NCBI RefSeq assembly: GCF_963678635.1
Contig: NC_087066.1
Location: 29,641,301-29,705,300 of the forward strand
Direction of reading: 5' to 3'
DNA: 64,000 nt
Origin: Symsagittifera roscoffensis
Lineage: Eukaryota > Xenacoelomorpha > Acoela > Convolutidae
Made by a program: the position numbers and the translations under genes. The notes beneath the pieces were generated by a model. The model did no database searches. It was not told the origin of the DNA and saw only the letters and a list, made by a program, of their open reading frames with translations. Shown one piece after another: positions 23,240-34,307 of this stretch (positions are counted from its first letter, which is position 1; every line of letters starts with the position of its first letter).

Positions 23240-23841
23240 TCCTTAATAGAAGTTCTAGAAAACTGGTTATCGAAAAAATTGTAGAAAAAAAGTTTGAACG
23301 GATGGTGTCAAGTGTTCGCGTTGAAAGATCTACCATTAATTGACCAAAATCCTTTGAAGTAGCGTCTTTGTAACAATCTGTCGTAAATTTTTGTCAGCCC
23401 CAGTTGTTTGCCAAAAATCGAAATTTGATGCTGACTTTTATGAAACAAGCCAGCATCAAATATAATTTTTTGAAATAAATAACGTGTAAGTTTTCATGAC
23501 GTCCAGCCGTCGCAATTTTTGTAAGTTGATTAGAACTCAAAGACGCCTGCGGCAAATCATCAAAAATCAAAAGACTTTTTTTTGCTCTTATTTGGTAGGT
23601 TTTTTTACCAACTCGCTGATGAAATCAAAATTCACTCCCTGTATGAATTCAATGCTGGGAACAATTTCTCTAATTTCATCATATATTGGTTGATTTTTTT
23701 GATAAAAACAACAATTGAATCATACATTGGTTCAAATGTTTTGTTTTCAAACATGTCATATAAAAACTGAGTTTTACCCGAACCACTAGGTCCCACCAGA
23801 CACATGAACAAGCTATCATTCGTCCAACAATTTGCGTTCAT
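23240..23841 (-). pseudogene. A32-like DNA-packaging ATPase remnant of the Polinton
   Basis: The first frame (23841-23632) has a Walker A motif, CLVGPSGSGKTQFLYDMF. After a frameshift the Walker B appears as LLIFDDLPQ (about 23555-23575), followed by TAGRHENLHVIYF (about 23490) and further on KDATSKDFGQLMVDLST (about 23320-23370). The order and spacing are those of FtsK/HerA-type packaging ATPases of Polintons and related viruses. Several frameshifts and stops inactivate it. The start of the gene abuts the captured Gypsy fragment at 23856. Confidence 0.6.
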
Positions 23842-23855
23842 ATGTTTGGATAAGG

Positions 23856-24051
23856 ATGGTAGACAGGCACGGCATCAGACCAGATCCAGATGCAGTTGAA
23901 GCAGTGCTAACTTGGAAATCGCCAAAAACGGAACACCAATTGATGAGCTTCCTGGGCTTCGCGAACTATTACAGGGAATTCATCAAGGTTTATGCGGATA
24001 AAGTATACCCGATGCAACAACTAATGAGACACAAGGGCAAAAAGTTCACGA
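23856..24051 (+). mobile_element. Captured 196-bp fragment of a Ty3/Gypsy reverse transcriptase
   Basis: This plus-strand segment encodes HGIRPDPDAVEAVLTWKSPK and then the FLGFANYY motif. It aligns with 46315-46510 (minus) of the nested giant retrotransposon at roughly 85% nucleotide identity by eye. Both ends are abrupt and no LTR is near, so it is filler or captured DNA from a related element. It keeps one base (GGG versus GG at the equivalent of about 46318) that the giant element lacks, so its frame is uninterrupted here. Confidence 0.8.
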
Positions 24052-24235
24052 TGACAATCTACGATAACCAATTAAACTTGTTAAAAGAATTACCCAAAGT
24101 GTTTTGTCCTCCTCACAGTCGATAACACAGAGCTTGTATCATATAGGGTAAAAAATTCTGAGAAACTGATTCTATCCTTAGCTTAACCACTTTCTCAGAT
24201 AGCTCATAAGTTGACCCAAACATTCTAGTGCCATT

Positions 24236-24523
24236 TTAACGTTTCGTTTCAGTTTTCCTCAGAAGTTCTCTTTTCTTCAAACTAAACTTTCGTCCGAAAT
24301 GTCTTCCGGTATGCTTACAACTTTTTTTGATCTTTTCAAATTGTTGCCAGAGTTTTTGTAATCGAGGACGTCTTTTAAGTTTCTTTTGACATAGAGTTCT
24401 GCAAAATTTTGAATCTTTACATTTCAAACGTTTTTCTCCAAAACACATGTTGAATTTAACATAACTGTGGACACAATCTACGATCTCAAACTCGAACTCT
24501 TCTGTTTTAAGTTTTTTCAACAA
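24236..24523 (-). pseudogene. Lys/Cys-rich small ORF inside the Polinton
   Basis: Ninety-five codons without an ATG at the start (the first codon is TTG). It is rich in Lys, Arg and Cys (KKLKRRPRLQKLWQQFEKIK) with a loose cysteine cluster. Its position between ATPase and polymerase fits a Polinton accessory protein, but no family is recognised and it may be a fragment. Confidence 0.3.
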
Positions 24524-24731
24524 ACCGTGTCCACTTAAAAGAAGATATAATAAACACTAATTTTTTTGCACAAAATTGAGTGTTGTTAGTATGTCTGGAT
24601 AAATTGAATTTGAGGTTACAGTGTATAGGGTGAAGTCATAACGAGAAATTGTAATGTATAACAACTCTTCTTTAGCAAAACCCAAAATTGCCATTGCTCC
24701 GGTGTTCACCTGTGAAACTCGCACCAAATCA

Positions 24732-25145
24732 GTTCGAATTTTTTCGAGTGTAAGGATTGCGGCAAACAATTTTCAAGATACGAAAAATTAGACCTGCACG
24801 AAGGAATGCATGTGATAAGAACATGTGGGATTTGTAAAAAGTCATTTCCCACCGATTACAAGCTGAATAGTTACGTAAAGACATGAACTTATGAAAAAAG
24901 GTGTCAAATTGCAGCATGCGTCAACGAGAATTCAAAACGCAATATAATTTACGTCGCCACGAGATTTCACATGCGAATGGCGTTTACAAACGCAAAACGT
25001 GTCCTTTTCCGAGTAAACATCCAAGGAAAATGAAAATTCAAGTTTGCGGGTCCACAAAACACATAAAGTGCAGCTAACATGCGCAGTGTGTAACAGAGGA
25101 TATACCATTGTGCAGAAATTGCAAAAGCATATTGGGGATGTTCAC
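24732..25145 (+). pseudogene. C2H2 zinc-finger array preceding the polymerase
   Basis: One good C2H2 finger, ECKDCGKQFSRYEKLDLHEG plus H (C-x2-C-x12-H-x3-H), is followed by a decayed one (CGICKKSFPTDYKLNSYVKT, histidines lost), a third with a lost cysteine (REFKTQYNLRRHEISH), and a fourth intact finger CAVCNRGYTIVQKLQKHIGD plus VH (about 25085-25140). They lie in different frames. DNA-binding fingers N-terminal to the family-B polymerase are common in metazoan Polintons. Confidence 0.55.
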
Positions 25146-25589
25146 GAAAGCGAGCGGTCACAATCAAATTGACAGTTTTCAGAGACCTTATTTGTTGACG
25201 ATGAGTCTTTTATGGAACCTGTTCGATCAAAATCTCACCTTATCGGAAACCATGTTATTCAACAGCCACATCAAACAATTTTTATTTTCAATTTGAAACA
25301 AAACGGTTATAACGTAATTGAAAAATGTATGGATACAGCGCTTAAAAAACTGAATGAAGCATCGAAAACCAATCTCCTTAAAAACACTGAAAGCAACGAC
25401 TAACGATACTACTACTCTAGTGAAAACCTTGCAATTTTACCCAAGCCTAAAACTATTCAGAACAGAAACAAATTTCTATCCCTGAAACAAGTTGTGTTGG
25501 ATACAGATAATATAGAAAAATTAGCTAAATAGAGGGATAGTACTAAGTGGACGTTTTAGTTTTATTGTCTAACTAATATCCCAGTGACA

Positions 25590-28500
25590 GCCACCCTTAT
25601 CCTGTGAATATCTATGGGAGCAAACAAAGAGAATGGCGATATTTTTTTACATCAAACAAAGTCCATATGTTTGGAAACTCTTTCGGAAAAAAAACAGTGA
25701 AAGAGTTCCTTATAATGACAACATGTGTGCTTTCAGAGCATTGGCTGCTTTTCAGCTGAAGAGAAGAGTAAGCCCTGCTGAGCAATTATACGAACTTTTT
25801 GAGTTGTTTTGCTCAAGAAACCAGCAAGAAGCAGATAATTTTGAAGGAGTTGGATACAACAATTTCGACAAAATGGAGACATTTTGGTTTGCTCAATTTT
25901 TCTCTATGCGATTGAGGATGAAAGCGCTGTGGCGTCTTTATTGGGAAATATTATCTATCGAAGTCAGAGCGAAAGAAATCGCGTAATTTTTTTCAAAGTT
26001 GAAGATCATATCTGTCTGATTGAAAATTTAAATCTACTGTTCAAAAAGTATCGTTGTTTTAATTGTGATACATGCTTACAAATTGATCGTAATTTAGAAA
26101 ATTATTTCAAAATATGTGTTGAATAAACAAAACACATCTATCCAGGAGCTAAAAACAGTCCCAGATGAACTTCAATTAGTTGGCATAACTGTATCACTCG
26201 AGCTTTGATTTTATAATGCATTAGTTACTTTTGACTTCGACTGCGAACCGCAAACTGCGAACCGCAAGAACTTTCAGACGATCTGTTTGTTCCTACAAAA
26301 AAATTGGGCTGCACATATCAGCATATTCCAATATCTATTGCAATTTATTATAACGTCGCCTTTTCAACAAGTAACTCTACGCAATTGATTGTAAACGAGG
26401 ATCCTCAATTACTTGTAGATTCTTTTTTTGATGCATTGTTATTGTTATCCTAACAAATTACAGCTTTTCAGACCGAAAAATTTGTTAAAGTGGAGCAATT
26501 AAATTGTTGATTGATTACCAAGGAACTAACTTGGATGAAAATTTTCCGAGCCTTAAAATGTTAAAACAACTCAACAAAACGCTTACATCCTACAGTGGTA
26601 GGATTTAATAGTGGAATTATTGATTTGCAATTATTTCGAAAGTTTTTCTTCAAATCTTTAACTAGACATTGCCAACTTTCAATTATTAATATAATCAATC
26701 GATTCTGATTATCAGCATTACCAACACTTCGTTTTTTTGACAGCAGTCATTTTTTACCAGCAGGTACCTCATCAGACCAATTTCTCGAAGCCTAATGTGT
26801 AATAGCAAAGAAATTTTTTTCCCATATGAGTACTTGGTGTCTTTTGATAATCTTTCTGAAACCTCAATATTCGGCGTTTTTTTCCTATTTGCGCATTGAA
26901 AACACTCTCGAATCTGATCATAAAAAATTTGTGGATAAAGGTGCTGAGCCTACAAACCCATACAGACCAAAGAAAGGTGGAGAAAACTACGTATGAAACA
27001 ATGAAAACTGTGAAACCCTGAGAGACTTTTTGAAATACTACAACTGTCTTGACGTTCAACTTCTACATGATGCTGTTGAAAATTTGATTCAATTCTATAT
27101 AAATGAAAACGCTGAGCTGTTAAAAGAAGTATTGACATTGAAAGTAGCTGCTAACAAAATGCTTCATAGGTTCAATCTCGGTGAAGCCATTTTTCGATTT
27201 GGTAAGAAACATAAAAATTGTACGATCTAGTGCGTAAACAGATCGTAGTTGGACACAATTTAATCCTCAGTCGTTACGAGAAAGTAAACACACCTTTCAT
27301 AGATGAAAATTAGAATAAATTATTGATATCAATAGTTGGTTATGACGCTAATGCATTATATCTGTATGCAATTGGTGGAAATGTACTTACTGGTCTCGAT
27401 ACAGTATACAAACCCAATTCAGATAACAAACTTGAGCCGCATAGACATCCTCTTCAAATAGCTGAGAAAAAAATTGTTTATTTTTGTTTTAAAGGACATA
27501 ATATTAACAGTTCATTGTGTGTAGTCACATCTAGATTTTCTTACTCGCAAACCAAGAGAAGAAAAATTTTTTCCGATGACTGCTGTCAATCATGCCGCAT
27601 AGTGTGGAAATTTTTTTATGAATAGCTATCACCATAATAACAGTTGTCTACATAATGAGGTAGCTAAATGGCAAACTAATAAATCTGAAAAGTAAAAAAA
27701 TTATTTTATTTCAATTTAATGATAGAAAAAGTTTTTTTTTGTTTTATTTTTTAGCCAGATTTATTTCACAGCAAAATCCGGAACAATTTCGACAATTTGA
27801 CAATCAACACAAGTCTTTCTTCGAATCTCAAGGTATTTTTAAATTGCAAATACTTTATTGTTTGTAACATGACAACTATCAATTTTTAAACCAAAAACAA
27901 AAAGTTTTCATACCAAAATGTGTAATTTTTGATGAAAAATGAAATAATGTTAAGAATTGTCTTTTTCTGACTAATTTTTTGATGACAGGGTACACTGTCA
28001 TTGAGAAAAGGGAAAGTGAATGGTCCCTCAAATAGCAGTATAATAAAGATGTGCTATTGTTGTGCCGAGAATTGATATGACAAATTTAACGCTTTCGAAA
28101 GATCAGTTTCTCCAGTTGCTATCAACAGACGAGTTATATGGTCTAGTTTTGGTTGATATCACGTTCCAGATCATCTGAGTACATTGAGGAGTTTCCACCA
28201 ATTTTTAAAAACACGATTGTTACTTGCAGTGTTCTTGACGGTCATATGAAGGAATTTGCTGTGGCTAACGGAATCAAGTATACTTGTTGGCGCTGTCTTC
28301 TAGCCAGCCATTTTTTTGAAAAAATTCTACTCACAACTGACTACAGTAATTGGTGTCTTATTTGCCAACTTGTTGTCAGTAAGAGAACAACATGTCATGA
28401 CGAACCAATTAATGTGGGTTTTATAACATTAAACAAAGCCAAACATCGATTTTGAGAGTTCAAACACGATTTTCTCGGAAGAGTTTTAAACTTTTTAACA

Positions 28501-30474
28501 AATCGAGCATTTGAAATGGATACTGATTTAATGTAGTTGGCGTTGACTGAATCAACTATAAACGAGTGTTTGATGGGTGAAGCTTGCGATATTTAAAAAA
28601 AATTGGGTGCAGAAAAACTGCAGTGACAGAGATTATATTCGAGTTAAAAAATAAAAAAGGAAAAAATAAACAAACGCTAGGGAAATTAAACAATGAGTAA
28701 CGTTACTACTTTTCAAAGTAACACGTATTGCAATTGCAATAAATTTATCTGATTAAATAGCGGATTGACCTATTTGAAACATTTGGAACCTATATGAAAC
28801 CCAGAGAGAACTATATTGGACCCAGGGAGAACTATATGAAAATTGGTTCTTTACATCATATTCCTGATGATGTGTTTATTTTCTTACCACATGTTCGTGT
28901 GAGAAACATAAGAAGTTTGATAATCGAACGCCTGGTTTCTCCAAAATTGAATGGAGTGGAACAGAAATGGTTTGTTTGAATAGTAAAAAATACGGTGCAT
29001 ACAATGAAAACAATGATATGCTCAAAAGGGCAAAGAAAGGTTCAAACAGAAACATTAGCGATCTTCTGGAAATTTTTTATTTTTTAGCCAGATTTATTTC
29101 ACAGCAAAATTCGGAACAATTTTGACAATTTGACAATCAACACAAATCTTTCTTCAAATCTCAAGGTATTTTTAAATTGCAAATACTTTATTGTTTGTAA
29201 CATGACAACTATCAATTTTTAAACCAAAAACAAAAAGTTTTCATATCAAAATGTGTAATTTTTGATGAAAATTGAAATAATGTTAACGATTGTCTTTCTC
29301 TGATTAATTTTATGATGACCGGGTATACTGTCATTGAGAAAAGGGAATGTGAATGGTCCTTCAAATAGCAGTATAATAATGATGTGCTATTGTTGTGCTG
29401 AGAATTGAATATGACAAATTTAACGCTTTCGAAAGATCAGTTTCTCCAGTTGCTATCAACAGACGAGTTATATGGTCTAGTTTTGGTTGATATCCACGTT
29501 CCAGATCATCTGAAAGAGTACTTTGAGGAGTTTCCACCAATTTTTAAAAACACGATTGTTACTTGCAGTGTTCTTGACTGTCATATAAAGGAATTTGCTG
29601 TGGCTAACGGAATCAAGTATTCTGGTTGGCGCTGTGTTCTAGCCAGCCATTTTATTGAAAAAGTTCTTCTCACAACTGACTACAGTAATTGGTGTCTTAT
29701 TTGCCAACTTGTTGTCAGTAAGAGAACAACATGTCATGACGAACCAATTAAAGTGGGTTTTGTAACATTAAACAAAGCCAAACATCAATTTTGAGAGTTC
29801 AAACACGATTTTCTCGGAAGAGTTTTAAGTCTTTTAACAAATCGAGCATTTGAAATGATACTGATTTAATGTAGTTGGCGTTGACTGAATCAACTATAAA
29901 CGAGTGTTTGATGGGTGAAGCTTGCTATATTTTTAAAAACTGGTTGCAGAAAAACTGCAGTGACAGAGATTATATTCGAATTAAAAAATAAAAAAGGAAA
30001 AAATATACAAACGCTAGGGAAATTAAACAATGAGTAACATTACTATTTGCAAAGCAACACGTATTGCAATTGCAATTAGTTTATCTGATTAAATAGCGGA
30101 GTGACCTATTTGAAACATTTGGAACCTATATGAAACCCAGAGAGAACTATATTGGACCCAGAGAGAACTATATGAAAATTGGTTCTTTACATCATATTCC
30201 TGATGATGTGTTTATTTTCTTACCACATGTTTGTGTGAGAAACATAAGAAATCTGATGATCGAACGCCTAGTTTCTCCAAAATTGATTGGAGTGGAACAG
30301 AAATGGTTTGTTTGAATAGTAAAATATACTGTGCATACAATGAAAACAATGATATGCTCAAAAGGGCAAAAAAAAAGGTTCAAACAGAAATATTAGCGAT
30401 CTTCTGGAAAAATACTAGAGTGTATTACAAACAAAAAAATCTTAGGAGGCTTTTAATCGTGGATTTTGTCTAAC
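25590..30474 (+). pseudogene. Protein-primed family-B DNA polymerase remnant of the Polinton
   Basis: Broken polymerase with landmarks in order. N-terminal region: YNDNMCAFRALAAFQLKRR (25709). Exonuclease region: LVTFDFDCEPQ (about 26225), FFPYEYLVSFDNLSETSIFG (about 26820), and the Exo III-type LKYYNCLDVQLLHDAVENLI (about 27030-27090). Polymerase motif A region: IVGYDANALYLYAIGG (about 27330). Then TPR/palm-type segments LVLVDIHVPDHLKEYFEEFP (about 29480). A motif C relative, EMDTDLM followed by a stop, appears in copy 1 at about 28515. The C-terminal DWSGTEMVCLNSKIYCAYNE is at 30285-30345. Many stops and frameshifts are present, and the part from 27753 onward is duplicated. Without the duplication the length is near that of intact Polinton polymerases. 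Confidence 0.7.
27753..30407 (+). repeat. 1,333-bp tandem duplication within the polymerase gene
   Basis: Copy 1 is 27753-29085 and copy 2 is 29086 to about 30407. Both start 'agccagatttatttcacagc' and end 'ttagcgatcttctgga'. Copy 2 preserves a longer open frame (29405-29794) than copy 1, where a deletion near 28160 breaks the same segment. Roughly 95% identity by eye, so the duplication arose after or late in the element's decay. Confidence 0.85.
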
Positions 30475-31690
30475 CCACAATCAGATCAAAACTTATGAAC
30501 AGATTAAAAATTCTATCACTTATTTCTATTGTAAGCGGCCTCTGTTAAGTGATCGAATTTCCACAAAACCGTTAATTTTGTAAAAAAAATTCAGTTTCTG
30601 AATATACATGGTTTTAGATAGATATTTAGAGAGAATTACTACGATGCTTATAAAAGTGAATGTATTTTTTAATGAAACGTTTTAGTACCGAAAAATTGAT
30701 TGCTCAATTTCCAAGCCGTTAAAATTGTAATCATTTGATGTACATCAGTTGCTATAAGTTTTTTCTCTAATGCATATTGTCTGCTGATTTAAAATGAAGT
30801 TTGAATACGGTAAACAGTTAATAATTAACAAATAGTGGTGAACTGACAAAGTTTCTAAAGATTATGCCTTCTCAAAAAAATGAATTTTGAAGTTTGAATT
30901 GAAATATTTGTTAGTAACTTTAAAACAATTTTTGAGTCGAAGACTTTTTGAGTTTTTTCACTGGCGTGCTGGAAAATCTATTTTTCTTTTTTGCGACAAA
31001 CTTGATTTGGGTCCAATCGACCAGAGAAGATTTGGGAGTGAAAAATTGAATTGGTTCTTTAGATTTAATTTAAGGTTCGTACATTTTTGCGTAATCTTCA
31101 CACTAAAACGCAGTGAAATAAGAAAAAAAGTGATATTTGCACATAAATTAATTTAAAAATGCACTTTAATTGATTTGAACTTCACTCATTTTGAAAAAAA
31201 AACAACCGCTTTTTGACAATCTGCGTAAATTGCATAGCACAAGGATTCTGATAGGTAATGATTTTCTCGTCAAGTTTTGGAATCTCTGGATAGCCTGACC
31301 AGTAACCTGTATCATTCAAATTGTCATTTGAAAAAATTTCTGCGAAACTTAGGGTATCGTTGGCCAAACAGTCGTCAACGTTACGAATTCTACAGCTCAT
31401 TTTGAGAGTTACTTTTTAAAAGATTTCAAAAAGTTCCTTTGATTTTTCAGTTGAGACGAAAATACTCAGAGAGAATTCTAGAAATTTTTTTCCGAAGATT
31501 TGAATTAGCAGAAAAAGACGAGAATAAAAACTTTCGTTGACCAAATCAGACATGCACAACAACTAAATGAAAAAATTTCAAGTTGGTTCATTTAAAATCA
31601 ATTTTCAAGTTTTTTGTGACATTTGTAGGCAATGAAAACGGTTAGCTCGAATATAATTGCCGAAATTGAACCAAGCGATTTTATGTGTAC
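30467..31690 (-). repeat. Polinton right terminal inverted repeat, inner part
   Basis: Inverted counterpart of the left repeat from 18140 outward. It is interrupted at 31690 by the giant LTR retrotransposon and resumes at 54520. Confidence 0.85.
31182..31400 (-). CDS. 72-codon ORF inside the Polinton terminal repeat
   Basis: ATG at 31400, reading MSCRIRNVDDCLANDTLSFA and onward to QIVKKRLFFFQNE. The left repeat keeps the same start (MSCR) but has lost about 170 bp inside the frame. The predicted product is polar, without signal peptide or recognised domain. It may be a real small gene carried in duplicate by the intact element, or a chance frame. Confidence 0.35.
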   Translation of the reverse strand: MSCRIRNVDDCLANDTLSFAEIFSNDNLNDTGYWSGYPEIPKLDEKIITYQNPCAMQFTQIVKKRLFFFQNE

Positions 31691-32608
31691 TGTAACATTC
31701 GTCTACTGCAGTCACACATGAGGCTTAAGAAAAATAGGCCCTATAACCACTGGCTCAAGGGTCAGGGACACCATCTCTTGTGTTTTTCTACCTCAAGAAC
31801 GGTCGGAGCCAGTTCGGTTCGCTTGTGACATGAGACTACGACCCGTTACAGCTTAAAGGCTACTACTAAAATATCCCCCCACTCTAGAATTAGAAACGTC
31901 CCCATACTTAGGTCTCTAGATACCCAAAATACATGAACGCCGTTAAAAACCGGGTTGGAACAATCCGTTAAGTTGCTTTTTTATTAGACAGTGGAACTTT
32001 GATCCATTTCAGATGGATCAACCTAAAACTCGCCTTACCTCAACATAACAATCATAAAACACACTCTAGGAATTTAAATTTGTACTCACATAGTAGCACG
32101 CTCAAGAAGTGGGAAATAATCCAGTCGGTAATTAACTCAAGAATTAAATAACGCAACTAAATGAGTCTAATGTTTTATAGTTTTAACAATGAGAACGAGT
32201 TTATACTCTAGACAATAGTTTTCTTGTGAACCATTAGGACACTCAAGTTGTCCACCTTTCCACCGAAGGTTCACTCTAGTCCAGTTCCGAATAACACTCC
32301 AGTCGCTATAATCCAATTCGTGGGAATGCTCTCGTCTCTGTCACAGATGGGACAGCTCTACTCTCGATTATGATAGTGATGGAAATTGCAAATAGCAATT
32401 TCCTACTGCTTTTTCTTACAACTTTCCCGCGTGTGCGACTCAATTGTTCTTAAATTGTTCTAACTTCTTTTTCTGATTTTCAGTTCTCGCGAGAAAATCG
32501 TGCATGACAGGTTCCATTCGAAATTTTGAAAAATTAAATTTCACTCCAAAATCAAGTGTTTTTTTGCTTCTCTCAAGGTCAAACTTCCAAATATGACCGA
32601 CTGGCACA
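31691..32608 (-). repeat. 3' LTR of the giant retrotransposon
   Basis: On the minus strand it starts TGTGCCAGTC at 32608 and ends GAATGTTACA at 31691. It holds a TATAAAA (rc of 32173-32179) and, about 190 bp downstream, an AATAAA (rc of about 31979-31984), consistent with a U3-R-U5 layout. CTCAAG occurs six times on the plus strand. Confidence 0.97.
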
Positions 32609-32625
32609 TACTCCCCGGACTCGAG
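32609..32625 (-). promoter_or_regulatory. Polypurine tract next to the 3' LTR
   Basis: Reading on the minus strand, 'gagtccggggagta' directly precedes the LTR start TGTGCC. It is purine-rich and in the right place to prime plus-strand DNA synthesis. Confidence 0.6.
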
Positions 32626-33038
32626 ATCGATGTCCTCATCGCGCGCTGTCTTCTGCCAGTGAGTCCCAGAAAAACCGAGTGTTGCTCAAGATACAGTGGC
32701 AGTGGTCATTTACAGAAGTTTGCAGCAGATTTAAGCTTATCTACACCCCAAAATTCACAGCCATTTAAAATTTTCACACTATTGCTAAACAGCAACCAAA
32801 ATCTGCATACACCTGCACCCTTGAATTTTCGCTTTTCAAGCCAATCATTTTAAAATCTCTTTTGTCCTATTCAATCAGGAAATTGTCATGCAGCATTTCG
32901 ATTTATATAATAAATATAGTATATTAGTAACAATATTTGCTTTGTTAAAATTTCTTTTTCGTGAATCCAAGTTTCACTCGGATCCACGCTCAAGCCCCCC
33001 TTCCCTCTCAAGACTCAAGATCCATCCGATTTGCCCAT
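32626..33038 (-). other. 3' non-coding region of the giant retrotransposon
   Basis: Between the last stop codon (33039) and the polypurine tract. No conserved frame; short plus-strand frames here are chance. Confidence 0.5.
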
Positions 33039-34286
33039 TCATCTCGTACTCTTCGCCTTGGAGGTACTGCATCCTGAAGTGCTGGATGCGGCAAACTGTC
33101 TCAACAGTTCCTCTTCATCATCGGAACTAATCACTATCTCCTCCCAAGCCTTCAGCTGTTCATAGGATCGCATCCATTCTCTCTGCTCCTGCAACCTCTT
33201 TGCTTGGTTGGGTAGTGCCTTCACCCTAGCTTCTCGGTTCAAGCAAAAGGAGTTGTGCAGGCTCAAGCTCACGTTCTTCGCCAGGTCTTCCTCTAGTATC
33301 GACTCCCTCGCTTTGGTATTGTCTCTAGACATCTTACCCACTCTTTTCCATCCTGTCGTGATCGCATTACGATGGGTTAGCAGGGGTCTCTTGAAAGCTT
33401 CCGGCCCAATCTCGGCCTGGAACTGTCGATACTCTTTTTGATGTTTTCTCATGTGATCTTTCGTTGTCATGTACAACCAAGACGTCAGTGTCGCCCGAAA
33501 CCATGGAAAGTACCTCAAGCGACTCCATACGTGCCTGACTTCCGTCGGTATGGCGAATACTTTGCACGCAGTCTCAAACAACTCGAGTCTCCTGCTGTAG
33601 TCTATCGCGTATATTGACTCAGCCGTTGGCGTCGTCGCCTCCCGATACTTCGTTATATTCTCTTCTATCCATCTCAGAGCTAACATCGTACTCACTACTA
33701 AGAGCGTCACCTTCTGCCGGTGATCCGGTAGTCCGATCGACCGAATCTCTTCCACATCCCACACCAGGCAAAGGTTCTTGTGATCTGGATACCACACCGT
33801 TTGTGCCAAACAGTGGCATGGGCATTCCCCATGAGAGATCTCAATGCTCCTGAGATTACGCTCCCCTGAGGCTTCCAAGAGAGGCTCAAGCTCCATCATT
33901 TTCTCGTGCATCGTGTCGTTGTCTTCCAGGTTCGGAGTACTTCCCACAGGTCTCCCGATCACGTTTTGTCTCTCGTGATCGCTTGTGTTTTCTCTTTCCA
34001 ACTTCAGAAGATCTTCTCCCCAGATTTCGCTTAAGTCATCTCTCAATTCTTTTGGTACTGTCCCTTTGATTTTTCTCAACAACTTGTGCGAGTGATGCGA
34101 CATCCGAGCCAACCTCACGCACTTGGGCACTGAGAAGGCCTTGTCCACCAGTATTCTCTGGCTGGACACTTCCACCATCGCCATGTGTAGCGGGTAGTGA
34201 CTTCCGCACAAGTTGGCCATCATTGACCCTATCAGCGATTTCGCGTTCAATGGCAAGCCATAAGCTTCGCTCATGGGAAATCCCAT
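33039..34286 (-). CDS. Accessory giant ORF, C-terminal segment (unrecognised)
   Basis: 415 codons, in the same frame as the segment ending at 34308 and separated from it by a TAG (34310-34308). The frame is open between that TAG and the first ATG at 34286, so I read this as the C-terminus of one protein cut by a nonsense change rather than as a separate gene. It contains a Cys-rich stretch (HGECPCHCLAQTVWYP), predicted helices, and an acidic tail where AWEEIVISSDDEEELLRQF resembles a SUMO-interaction motif (hydrophobic I-V-I followed by Ser/Asp/Glu). There are no membrane segments, so it is not an envelope. Function unknown. Confidence 0.75.
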   Translation of the reverse strand: MGFPMSEAYGLPLNAKSLIGSMMANLCGSHYPLHMAMVEVSSQRILVDKAFSVPKCVRLARMSHHSHKLLRKIKGTVPKELRDDLSEIWGEDLLKLERENTSDHERQNVIGRPVGSTPNLEDNDTMHEKMMELEPLLEASGERNLRSIEISHGECPCHCLAQTVWYPDHKNLCLVWDVEEIRSIGLPDHRQKVTLLVVSTMLALRWIEENITKYREATTPTAESIYAIDYSRRLELFETACKVFAIPTEVRHVWSRLRYFPWFRATLTSWLYMTTKDHMRKHQKEYRQFQAEIGPEAFKRPLLTHRNAITTGWKRVGKMSRDNTKARESILEEDLAKNVSLSLHNSFCLNREARVKALPNQAKRLQEQREWMRSYEQLKAWEEIVISSDDEEELLRQFAASSTSGCSTSKAKSTR

Positions 34287-34307
34287 TTCCGCCTCAAGAC
34301 CAACCTT

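Noticed and set aside
32455-32490. Perfect splice acceptor (ttttctgattttcag) on the plus strand of the LTR
   Set aside because: Opposite to the element's transcription. It could act as a cryptic acceptor for host genes, but there is no evidence here.
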